17,531 nucleotides of DNA. It comes from CAZJHX01 sp964545715 (lineage in GTDB: Bacteria; Myxococcota_A; UBA9042; GCA-2863065). The position numbers and the translations under genes are program-made. Location of the stretch: contig CAZJHX010000197.1 of the NCBI GenBank assembly GCA_964545715.1, positions 1-17,531 on the forward strand, in the 5' to 3' direction. The notes beneath the pieces were generated by a model that saw only the letters and a program-made list of their open reading frames with translations, did no database searches and was not told the origin of the DNA. Every line of letters begins with the position of its first letter. The stretch's first letter is position 1. Below, in pieces: positions 1-6,237 of the stretch.

Positions 1-713
1 GCTCCAACGGCTGCCAGACGATGCCCGCGGGGACCAACGACAAGTGCAAGGACGCGCCCCAGCCGACCTGCCCCAACGGCAACGGCAAGTACTGCGGCGG
101 CTCGGTCGGCAAGGACTCAAACAAGCTCTACAACTGTACCAACGGCAGCTACTCGGTGGCCCAGGACTGCTCCAACGGCTGCCAGACGATGCCCGCGGGG
201 ACCAACGACAAGTGCAAGGACGCACCGCAGCCCACCTGTCCGGACGGCAACGGCAAGTACTGCGGGGGGCCGGTCGGCAAAGACGCCAACAAGCTCTACA
301 ACTGCTCCAACGGCAGCTACTCGGTGGCCCAGGACTGCTCCAACGGCTGCCAGGTCATGCCGCCCGGGACCAACGACAAGTGCAAGGATCCGCCACAGGC
401 GTCGTGCCCCAGCGGCAACGGGCTGTACTGCGGCGGGCCGGTCGGCAAGGATTCAAAGACACTTTACAACTGCAGCGGGGGGTCATACACCTTCTCCGCG
501 TACTGTTCGGCGGGTTGCAATGTGGCGCCCCCGGGACAAAACGACAGTTGTAAGTCGGGCTCGTGCCCGTCCGGCAACGGCGCCTATTGCGGGCAGTCCG
601 TCGGCCTGGACAGCAACACCCTCTTCAACTGCAGCAACGGCAAGTACACGGTGAAGCAAAAGTGCAACGGGCAATGCAAAGTGGCGCCTCCCGGACAACC
701 GGACACCTGCTGA
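1..713 (+). CDS. Secreted six-cysteine tandem-repeat protein, C-terminal part
   Basis: This frame is open at the left edge, so the N-terminus and any catalytic domain lie outside the window. What is visible consists almost only of tandem units of 56 residues: three complete, one of 53, and a closing fragment ending in Asp-Thr-Cys before TGA. Each full unit has six cysteines at about positions 9, 17, 25, 39, 50 and 54, with recurring motifs GNGxYCGG, GKDxxxLYNC and NGCQ. Even Cys spacing, abundant Asn/Gly and no hydrophobic helix point to small disulfide-bonded modules outside the cytoplasm. From memory, similar CPxGxGxYCG modules occur in secreted myxobacterial hydrolases, where they may bind cell wall or polysaccharide; that role is inference. 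The PlsC-like gene follows 21 bp later on the same strand, but no functional link is evident. Confidence 0.8.
   Translation, partial: SNGCQTMPAGTNDKCKDAPQPTCPNGNGKYCGGSVGKDSNKLYNCTNGSYSVAQDCSNGCQTMPAGTNDKCKDAPQPTCPDGNGKYCGGPVGKDANKLYNCSNGSYSVAQDCSNGCQVMPPGTNDKCKDPPQASCPSGNGLYCGGPVGKDSKTLYNCSGGSYTFSAYCSAGCNVAPPGQNDSCKSGSCPSGNGAYCGQSVGLDSNTLFNCSNGKYTVKQKCNGQCKVAPPGQPDTC
21..683 (+). repeat. Tandem 168-bp coding repeats
   Basis: Units begin at 21, 189, 357 and 525 (the last is 159 bp, lacking three codons), and a fifth partial starts at 684. The first two units are almost identical in DNA, including synonymous positions, while the third and fourth have drifted. Bases 1-20 match the end of the first unit, so at least one more unit lies upstream of the window. 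The gradient from near-identical to diverged units suggests recent duplication or gene conversion on the upstream side. Confidence 0.9.
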
Positions 714-734
714 TCGAGACGCGGTAAACCAATA

Positions 735-1703
735 ATGCTGGACCTGAAGCGCCTCAAGGGCGTCAAGCTGTCGCCACGTCCGCCCGGACAGCGGTTCTTG
801 GCCAACTTCGTGCTGTCGATCGACTACAGCGTTCCGCGGAAAACCGAGATCGTGCTGGAGGGCGCCGATCAGCTGCCGACGCATCCGGTGATCTTCGCGA
901 TGAACCACACCGATCGGTACAACTACTGGCCGTTTCAGTACGCGCTGTATCGCCAGGGCATCGGCTTCACAGCGACCTGGGTGAAAGGCAAGTACTACGA
1001 GACGCGCTTTATCGCCGCGTTCATGGGCTCTATGAACAACATCCCGCTGCCGTCGCGCGGGTACGTGATCTCGGCGCAGTTTCGGGAGTCAGCGGGACGC
1101 CCGCCAGCGCGAGAGGAGTACCGGCTGCTGCGCGACGTGGTGGACCGGCGCCGCTCGTTGGAGGATCCGCTGCCTGAGGGCACGGCGGACGAGGTCCGGC
1201 GCTTTCTGGACACCGAGAGCTTTCTGACCGGGTTCGACACGCTGTTCGACGCGATGATCGACGAGGTCATCCGCCTCAATAAGCTGGCTCTGGAGGAGCT
1301 GGGGCTGCACCTGCTGGTGTTTCCACAGGGCACCCGGTCGGTTCGGCTGCTGCCGGGGCGCACGGGGTTGATGCGCATGGCGTACCACCTGGGCGCGACC
1401 GTGGTGCCGGTCGGCTGCATGGGCTCCGAGAAGCTGTACCCGGGCAACTCGCCGTTCTCCAAGGGCGGCCGCGTCGTGTACCGGATCGGCGCGCCCCTGG
1501 CCATCGACGGTCCACAGCTGGGGGCGCACGCGGTCCCGCGCGAGGTGCGTCCGCTCGACCTGGAGGCCGGCGTGAAGTACTCCGAGCAATACGAGGCGGC
1601 GACGACGGTGGTCATGGACCGGATCAACGGGCTGCTGGACCCCGACTATCAGTACGCGGACGCCGATGGCCAGTCGGACGGCGCCGAGCGATTCCTCATG
1701 TGA
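735..1703 (+). CDS. PlsC-like (1-acylglycerol-3-phosphate) acyltransferase family protein
   Basis: The 322-residue product has the order of blocks of the glycerolipid acyltransferase (PlsC/LPLAT) fold: FAMNHTDRYN at about 54-63, the central NNIPLPSRGY near 101-110, VFPQGTRS at about 195-202, and VVPVGCMGSEK at 223-233. Members transfer acyl groups to lysophospholipid or similar acceptors at the inner membrane. Two consensus positions differ: the NHx4D box reads NHx4N, and the EGTRS box reads QGTRS. An insert of roughly 80 residues (about 110-190) separates the blocks and lengthens the protein beyond a minimal PlsC. The ATG at 735 is the first in frame after the upstream stop, with no strong Shine-Dalgarno. 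Family assignment is firm; substrate is unknown and reduced or altered activity is possible. Confidence 0.8.
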   Translation: MLDLKRLKGVKLSPRPPGQRFLANFVLSIDYSVPRKTEIVLEGADQLPTHPVIFAMNHTDRYNYWPFQYALYRQGIGFTATWVKGKYYETRFIAAFMGSMNNIPLPSRGYVISAQFRESAGRPPAREEYRLLRDVVDRRRSLEDPLPEGTADEVRRFLDTESFLTGFDTLFDAMIDEVIRLNKLALEELGLHLLVFPQGTRSVRLLPGRTGLMRMAYHLGATVVPVGCMGSEKLYPGNSPFSKGGRVVYRIGAPLAIDGPQLGAHAVPREVRPLDLEAGVKYSEQYEAATTVVMDRINGLLDPDYQYADADGQSDGAERFLM

Positions 1704-1753
1704 CCGAAAGTAGTGATTGCCGCCTTCGGGACGCTGTGCTTGGATGCGCGCCG

Positions 1754-2032
1754 ATGAAGCTCTATGTCGGAAATCTGCCCTTCGACGCGACGGCCGCCCA
1801 GGTGGAGGCGTTGTTCGAGCCGCATGCCACCGTGGACGCGGTGTCGATCATCGTCGATCAGGCCACTGGACGCTCGCGGGGCTTCGGCTTTGTCGAGATC
1901 GCTCAGGACGGCAAGGGCGAGGCCACCATCCGGCGCCTGAATCAAAGCGACTTCAACGGCCGCACGCTGGTCGTTCGAGAAGCCCGCCCCCAGCCGCGCC
2001 GCTACGACACGCGCTGGCAGGACGCCTGGTAA
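1754..2032 (+). CDS. Small RRM-domain RNA-binding protein
   Basis: The 92-residue protein is a single RNA recognition motif: KLYVGNLPF (RNP2) right at the N-terminus, RGFGFVEI (RNP1) in the middle, and NGRTLVVREARP at the end of the fold, followed by a short Arg-rich tail RRYDTRWQDAW. Bacterial single-RRM proteins of this size bind single-stranded RNA in the cytoplasm and are often cold- or stress-linked; that role here is inference. I chose ATG 1754 because RNP2 begins immediately after it. A GTG at 1700 overlapping the acyltransferase stop would add 18 residues unlike the family. It follows the acyltransferase by 50 bp and may share its transcript. Its TAA directly abuts the stop of the convergent membrane-protein gene with no gap. 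Confidence 0.9.
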   Translation: MKLYVGNLPFDATAAQVEALFEPHATVDAVSIIVDQATGRSRGFGFVEIAQDGKGEATIRRLNQSDFNGRTLVVREARPQPRRYDTRWQDAW

Positions 2033-3331
2033 TCAGGCCGGATCCGGGCCGACCACGCGCCGGAAATAGACCATCGAAATCAGGAAGCTCACGGTACACA
2101 GCCCGCTGGTGACGTAGCTGAACGTGATGAAGAAATCGAGCCAGGACAGGTCGGCTTGACCAAACGTCTTGTAGAGCAGGATGCAGATGCTGCCGAGGTA
2201 ACCGCAGGCGTCCGTCACGTAGATCATGAAGCCGGCGGTCGCGGCCACGCCGACGGCGGCGATCAAGCGGTCGAACAGGACGCAGCCGAACGGCACGTAG
2301 CCGAGATAGCAGCCGAGACCGACGAGAATCATCCACGTCACGGGCCCCAATACGCCGAGCTGGAACAGCAGCGTGGACACGCCGATGAGCACGGAGCCGG
2401 CGATCATGATCTGGTGCACGATGATAAGCGCGCGGCGGTTGGACTTGATCACGTAGACCAGGGCAAGCGCCAGGAGCACCCCGAACGCGACAGGCAGCTC
2501 TGAGGCGGTGTAGATCGTCGAGTCACCGCCCTGCCCCACCGCCTCCCAGATCTCGCGCGCAAAGTTGTCGCGGAAGTCCCGGTACGCGGTGAGGAACATA
2601 TATAAGAAGGTCAAGAACAGCAGGCCCGGGGCGTAGCGCCTGACGAACGCGATGCGAGCCGCGCCGTCCATGGGCACACGGCGCGTACGCTGCGCCTCGT
2701 CCTCGGCGGTTGGGGCGGGCAGCTGCTTGAGCGCCCACACGAAGAAGAGCATGAACGGAAAGAAGATGGCGCCAGTGACGGCGGGCATCCAGACCTCGGA
2801 CACGCCCTGGTTCATGACCACCTGGCCCACGGACTTCACAAAGCCCGACGCGACCATGTAGCTGGCGGAGAGCCCGGCGCCCAGCAGCTCGGAGACGCGG
2901 CGGCCCTCCAGAAAGCCGAAGACCAGTCCCCACACCATGCCGAGCGGCAGCCCGTTGGCGAACATCCAGACGGCGCTCCAGGGGGCGGGCGTGACCGCGA
3001 ACAGCAGCAGCGCCAGCTCGGCCGCGCCGATACAGACTACGATGGCCAGCGCCCGACCGCGCCCACTCATCTCCGAGATCACCTTGATGCCCAGCCACTT
3101 GGACAGCGCGTAGCCCATGACCTGGGAGATGATGAGCAGGATCTTGTAGTTGATCGGCGGCAGCAGCGGCAGGTCGACCTCGCCGGCGAACAGCGCGACG
3201 GCAAAGGGCTTGCGGAAGGCATACATGCAAAAGTACGTGGCAAACGCCGCGACCATGGCATAGCCCGAGAAGACCGCTGTGGGCGCCTGGCTGAGCCACC
3301 GGGTGACGCCCGAGTTTTTGACCTCCGTCAT
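2033..3331 (-). CDS. DUF5690 / MFS-like multi-spanning membrane protein
   Basis: The 432-residue product is strongly hydrophobic with about 12 candidate membrane segments. Near the N-terminus it carries TYFCMYAFRKPF, then YALSKWLGIKVISE, LPLGMVWGLVFGFLEGR, and GAGLSASYMVASGFVKSVG. This combination matches my memory of the DUF5690 family, distantly related to major facilitator organophosphate antiporters such as GlpT and UhpT, which share the YxFRKPF signature. The long cytoplasmic loop near residues 200-230 is charged, as in MFS proteins between helices 6 and 7. Transport of a small anionic or phosphorylated solute is a reasonable inference, with substrate unknown. The ATG at 3331 is preceded by a weak GGGA. 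It is divergent from the first RTX gene. Confidence 0.7.
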   Translation of the reverse strand: MTEVKNSGVTRWLSQAPTAVFSGYAMVAAFATYFCMYAFRKPFAVALFAGEVDLPLLPPINYKILLIISQVMGYALSKWLGIKVISEMSGRGRALAIVVCIGAAELALLLFAVTPAPWSAVWMFANGLPLGMVWGLVFGFLEGRRVSELLGAGLSASYMVASGFVKSVGQVVMNQGVSEVWMPAVTGAIFFPFMLFFVWALKQLPAPTAEDEAQRTRRVPMDGAARIAFVRRYAPGLLFLTFLYMFLTAYRDFRDNFAREIWEAVGQGGDSTIYTASELPVAFGVLLALALVYVIKSNRRALIIVHQIMIAGSVLIGVSTLLFQLGVLGPVTWMILVGLGCYLGYVPFGCVLFDRLIAAVGVAATAGFMIYVTDACGYLGSICILLYKTFGQADLSWLDFFITFSYVTSGLCTVSFLISMVYFRRVVGPDPA

Positions 3332-3361
3332 GTCCCAGCTTCTAGCACTTTTTGCTGTTCA

Positions 3362-3416
3362 TGTACGGGGGCCATGCCGACCCACAAAACCGTACAAGCG
3401 TTCTGAAATCTATAAA
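3362..3416 (+). promoter_or_regulatory. Candidate promoter/operator between the divergent membrane-protein and RTX genes
   Basis: The 159-bp divergent region is AT-richer than its surroundings. It contains a perfect 7-bp inverted repeat, TGTACGG at 3362-3368 and CCGTACA at 3390-3396, 21 bp apart. A TATAAA at 3411-3416 could be the -10 hexamer for the rightward RTX gene, though no good -35 is visible. The right half-site would fall in the -35 zone, as for a regulator binding site. A lone CTGTTCA at 3355-3361 matches the half-site of the palindromes upstream of the second RTX gene. Confidence 0.35.
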
Positions 3417-3490
3417 ATTTACCCTTGTTGGCATGGAGCAGTCATGCGATATTTAGCGTGGCAGGAAGCCGTGCTTTGGTGAGGGTGGTT

Positions 3491-5182
3491 ATGCAAGTCG
3501 CAAGAATTATTGCCGTTTCGGCCGGTCTGCTCCTATTCGTCTCGACAGCTTACGGTCGCGCTCCAACAGCGGCTGAGTGTGCTGCAGACGGCTACCATGT
3601 GATTCAGGGCACCAACGGCGCCGACATCCTGATCGGCACGCCGGGCAACGACTGCATCTTCGGTCACGGCGGCAACGACAGCATCCGCGCCCGTGGCGGC
3701 AACGACATCATCGTGGGCGGCGACGGCATCGACTTCATCTGGGCGGGTCGCGGCAACGACAGCGTGTGGGGCGGCCAGGGCGCCGACCGGATCTGGGGCC
3801 AGGCGGGCAGCGACACCCTGCGCGGCAACCGGGGCAACGACTACATCGTCGGCGGCATCGGCGACGACACCATCCGTGGCGGCGCCGGCAACGACACCAT
3901 TCGCGGTGCACGCGGCGACGACCGAATCCGCGGCGGCCGTGGTGGCGACATCATCTTCGGCGGCGGCGGCAATGACTGGATCCGTGGCCAGGGCGGCGCT
4001 GATCACCTAAACGGCGGCAGCGGCAGCGACATCGTGTCCGGCGGACGCGGGGCGGACATGCTGCGCGGCGGCACCGGCGACGACATCATCAAGGGCAACC
4101 GCGGCTCCGATGTGATCATGGGCGGGCGCGGCAACGACGACCTGCGCGGCGGACGTGGCGCTGACCAGATCTTCGGCGGCGTGGGCGATGACCTCATCCG
4201 CGGCGGCCGGCACGGCGACGACCTGTACGGCGGACGTGGTCACGACACCATCTACGGCGGCCACGGCCACGACTACCTGGTCGGCAACCTGGGCAACGAC
4301 ACCCTGAACGGCGGCAACGGCTCCGATACGCTCGAGGGCGGCGCGGGCGACGATCATCTGGACGGCGGCAACGGCGACGACACGCTCGACGGCGGCCCCA
4401 ACTACGACGTCTGCCGCAACGGCACCAGCTACCACAGCTGCGAGGACGACGGCACCCCGGATGTGGCCGTGACGGCGACGGCGTGCGACGACGGCGTGGA
4501 CCCCTTCCCGGTGGCGGCATCGGGTGACGGCTGGGCCCTGATCGGCGGGCCGTTCGGCTGCATGTACGAGCACAACTACCCCGGCAAGGCGACGTTCAAG
4601 GCGTACTTCCGCGATGAGCTGCTGAAGGCCTCCGCCGGCACCGACCGCAACGTGCTGGGCTTCTTCGGCGCCTATGACTCGGGCGACCTGAAGGGCATCA
4701 ACTGGCTGCTCAGCGAGCTGGCGAACGAGGGCCACATCGGGCAGTTCGACGGCATGGACATCTCGGCGGGCGCTCCCCTGGATCTGACCCCGGCCGACCT
4801 GGCCGGCGTGGATGTGGTCATCCTGGATGCGGCACCGGACGCTCCGCAGGCCGACTTCTTTGTCCTGACGGACCAGGCGATGGCCACCCTGACCCAGTTC
4901 CAGGCGGACGGCGGGGTCATCGTCGGCTCGGCCTACATCCTGGTGCATTGGACCAACTACTATAAGTGGGAGACCAAGCTGGCCAACCAGCAGCTGACCG
5001 CCCTGTTTGGCGGCGTGACGGTCGACCGCGGCGCCCAGGGGCCCTTCGCCGGCAACTTCTCGCACAAGGCCTGTCGCGCGGACAACGGCGCCGAGGTGCT
5101 GAGTCTGACGGCGGTGCACACGCACCTGCCCAAGTCCAACAACCCGTGGTTCCACGCCTTCTGGAAGCTGAAGATTCCGTGA
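3491..5182 (+). CDS. Secreted RTX beta-roll protein with C-terminal GATase-like domain
   Basis: The 563-residue product begins with a Sec signal peptide (hydrophobic core about 6-20, likely cleavage near STAYG-RA). Residues about 40-304 are about 29 nonapeptides of the GGxGxDxIx type, the calcium-binding parallel beta-roll of RTX proteins, unusually rich in Arg. Cysteines at 30 and 55 cap the start and 308 and 317 the end. The rest (about 385-560) looks like a class-I-GATase/ThuA-like alpha/beta domain: NVLGFFGAYD, a GVDVVILDAAPD strand, then FQADGGVIVGSAYILVHW. There is no obvious type I secretion tail, so Sec export fits better. I chose ATG 3491 because GAGG lies 6 nt upstream and the signal peptide follows directly; a TTG at 3425 would bury it. 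Its partner is the RTX paralogue at 6238. Confidence 0.85.
   Translation: MQVARIIAVSAGLLLFVSTAYGRAPTAAECAADGYHVIQGTNGADILIGTPGNDCIFGHGGNDSIRARGGNDIIVGGDGIDFIWAGRGNDSVWGGQGADRIWGQAGSDTLRGNRGNDYIVGGIGDDTIRGGAGNDTIRGARGDDRIRGGRGGDIIFGGGGNDWIRGQGGADHLNGGSGSDIVSGGRGADMLRGGTGDDIIKGNRGSDVIMGGRGNDDLRGGRGADQIFGGVGDDLIRGGRHGDDLYGGRGHDTIYGGHGHDYLVGNLGNDTLNGGNGSDTLEGGAGDDHLDGGNGDDTLDGGPNYDVCRNGTSYHSCEDDGTPDVAVTATACDDGVDPFPVAASGDGWALIGGPFGCMYEHNYPGKATFKAYFRDELLKASAGTDRNVLGFFGAYDSGDLKGINWLLSELANEGHIGQFDGMDISAGAPLDLTPADLAGVDVVILDAAPDAPQADFFVLTDQAMATLTQFQADGGVIVGSAYILVHWTNYYKWETKLANQQLTALFGGVTVDRGAQGPFAGNFSHKACRADNGAEVLSLTAVHTHLPKSNNPWFHAFWKLKIP
3608..4402 (+). repeat. RTX nonapeptide repeat array, first protein
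   Basis: About 29 successive 27-bp units encode GGxGxDxIx-type nonapeptides, with frequent GGRGxD variants. The repetition also makes long spurious frames on both strands. Confidence 0.9.
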
Positions 5183-5190
5183 TGCGCGCG

Positions 5191-5206
5191 CTCAGCGACC
5201 GCTGAG
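5191..5206 (+). terminator. Terminator-like hairpin after the first RTX gene
   Basis: CTCAGC at 5191-5196 pairs with GCTGAG at 5201-5206 around a GACC loop, 8 bp after the RTX stop. ATTT follows directly and a CTTTT run lies 10 bp on. The stem is short and the T-tract broken, so this is a weak Rho-independent terminator at best. Confidence 0.4.
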
Positions 5207-5252
5207 ATTTCCGGCCTTTTCACGCTCCCCTTTTTCGGCGAACATCCAACGC

Positions 5253-5268
5253 TGGCACGTACGTTGCT
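5253..5268 (+). promoter_or_regulatory. Sigma-54 (-24/-12) promoter for the lipoprotein gene
   Basis: The sequence TGGCACG-TACG-TTGCT matches the sigma-54 consensus TGGCACG-N4-TTGCW at every specified base, with the required 10 bp between the -24 GG (5254-5255) and the -12 GC (5266-5267). It is preceded by C, as the consensus prefers. Transcription would begin near 5279, giving a leader of about 35 nt that contains GAGGGG before the ATG at 5314. Sigma-54 promoters need an enhancer-binding activator, none of which is encoded in the window. Confidence 0.75.
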
Positions 5269-5313
5269 GTGTAATACCCTCGGACGCGTGCGTGCGAAAC
5301 GCGAGGGGCACTA

Positions 5314-6000
5314 ATGGGTGAAATACGAGGGGTTGTTTTGCTGCTCACCATGGCGATGATCGCGGGGTGTGCCAGCAGCGAGCTCAGCGCCGATCGGACG
5401 GTCTTCAGCGGAGGTGGGATCGGCGGTTCAGGCTTCTTCCCGGACGCCGGCCCGGTGGGCCTGGACCTGGGAAGCGGCAGCGCAGACGAGTCGGACACCA
5501 CTGACATCGACGACATAGGCACAACGGACGGGGACGACCCGGACGCCACCGACACCGACGACAGTGCGACGGGCGACGACGATCCGTGGCCACCCGAGAT
5601 CAGCAAAGAGACGGACACGGCGGAGGTCACACCCGAGGGCGGAGCCATCAGCTTCCTGGACGGCGAGATCACGCTGGAGATCCAGGCCGGCGCGTTCGAG
5701 GACGCCCTGACGCTGTCGGTGACGCGCAAGCTGGTGTCCGTGGATGAGGGCTCCTACGTCGGCTACATCTGGGGCCGCCACGGGATGCCGATCGATCCCC
5801 CAGCCCACGTCATCGTGCGTGTCAGCGCCACCTGGGCGCCCCCGGGGACTACGGCGGTGGACGCGGTGCTGTCCAAGCTGGGCAACGACGGCCCCGAGCC
5901 GCTTGCAAACGCGGAATCCGCGCCGACTCCGCAGGATACAATCACGCTCCAGGGCGATCTCCGAGCGTTGGAGGCGATCCTGATCGCCGGCCCAGATTGA
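5314..6000 (+). CDS. Lipoprotein with Asp-rich linker and ZU5-like beta domain
   Basis: The 228-residue product starts with a lipoprotein signal peptide ending in MIAGC, so Cys19 would be lipidated and the protein envelope-anchored. Residues about 52-90 form an Asp/Thr/Ser-rich linker. The C-terminal domain (about 100-226) starts with EVTPEGGAISFLDGEITLEI followed by AGAF and a TLSVTRK strand. This resembles the GG-x-hydrophobic...IPAGAF pattern of ZU5-like domains seen in bacterial surface proteins. GAGGGG lies 5 nt before the ATG, and the sigma-54 promoter lies about 45 bp upstream, so expression may follow an activator-controlled signal. It stands between the two RTX genes on the same strand, but the promoter indicates separate control. 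The molecular role is unknown. Confidence 0.8.
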   Translation: MGEIRGVVLLLTMAMIAGCASSELSADRTVFSGGGIGGSGFFPDAGPVGLDLGSGSADESDTTDIDDIGTTDGDDPDATDTDDSATGDDDPWPPEISKETDTAEVTPEGGAISFLDGEITLEIQAGAFEDALTLSVTRKLVSVDEGSYVGYIWGRHGMPIDPPAHVIVRVSATWAPPGTTAVDAVLSKLGNDGPEPLANAESAPTPQDTITLQGDLRALEAILIAGPD

Positions 6001-6053
6001 TGTAGATCAGGCACCTCGCAAACTATACACAGTAAGACTTTGAAATTCGGAAC

Positions 6054-6064
6054 TGAACTGTTCA
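6054..6064. promoter_or_regulatory. Palindromic operator candidate, distal copy
   Basis: TGAAC-T-GTTCA is a perfect 5-1-5 palindrome. With its flanks (6052-6066) it matches the copy at 6163-6177 in 14 of 15 bases. Centres are 111 bp apart, close to a whole number of helical turns. Partial matches lie between them: TGAACTG at 6094-6100 and AACTGTTC at 6122-6129. The pattern suits a dimeric repressor or activator; I do not recognise the regulator. Confidence 0.5.
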
Positions 6065-6150
6065 ATCCGCAGGCTCCGTTCTAGTCTCAATGGTGAACTG
6101 CGCCGCATTTCAAAACCGACCAACTGTTCTGTAATTCTTCAAATTTTAGG

Positions 6151-6180
6151 TTGCGATTGTTCACTGAACAGTTCAATATA
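6151..6180 (+). promoter_or_regulatory. Promoter of the second RTX gene with operator in the spacer
   Basis: A -35-like TTGCGA (6151-6156) and a -10-like AATATA (6175-6180) are 18 bp apart. The spacer contains GTTCA-C-TGAAC-A-GTTCA (6159-6175), three half-sites at 6-bp steps forming two overlapping palindromes. A protein bound there would cover the polymerase site, as expected for a repressor. The predicted start near 6187 gives a leader of about 50 nt that ends in GGGAGGAG. Confidence 0.5.
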
Positions 6181-6237
6181 GAGACGATCGTGTATTGGCG
6201 TGAGGGCTGTGCACGCATCGGGGAGGAGTGAGGCACA

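Noticed and set aside
1700..1753. GTG start overlapping the acyltransferase stop for the RRM gene
   Set aside because: The extra 18 residues do not resemble RRM proteins, whose RNP2 strand starts at the ATG 1754.
3459..3477. Sigma-54-like TGGCAG...TGCTT before the first RTX gene
   Set aside because: GG and GC are 11 bp apart instead of 10 and the implied start is only a few bases from the ATG, upstream of no ribosome site.
3425..3490. TTG start at 3425 for the first RTX gene
   Set aside because: It would put 22 residues before the signal peptide; ATG 3491 has GAGG 6 nt upstream.
4007..5155. 382-codon minus-strand frame opposite the first RTX gene
   Set aside because: Same effect of the repeat codons; no recognisable domain.
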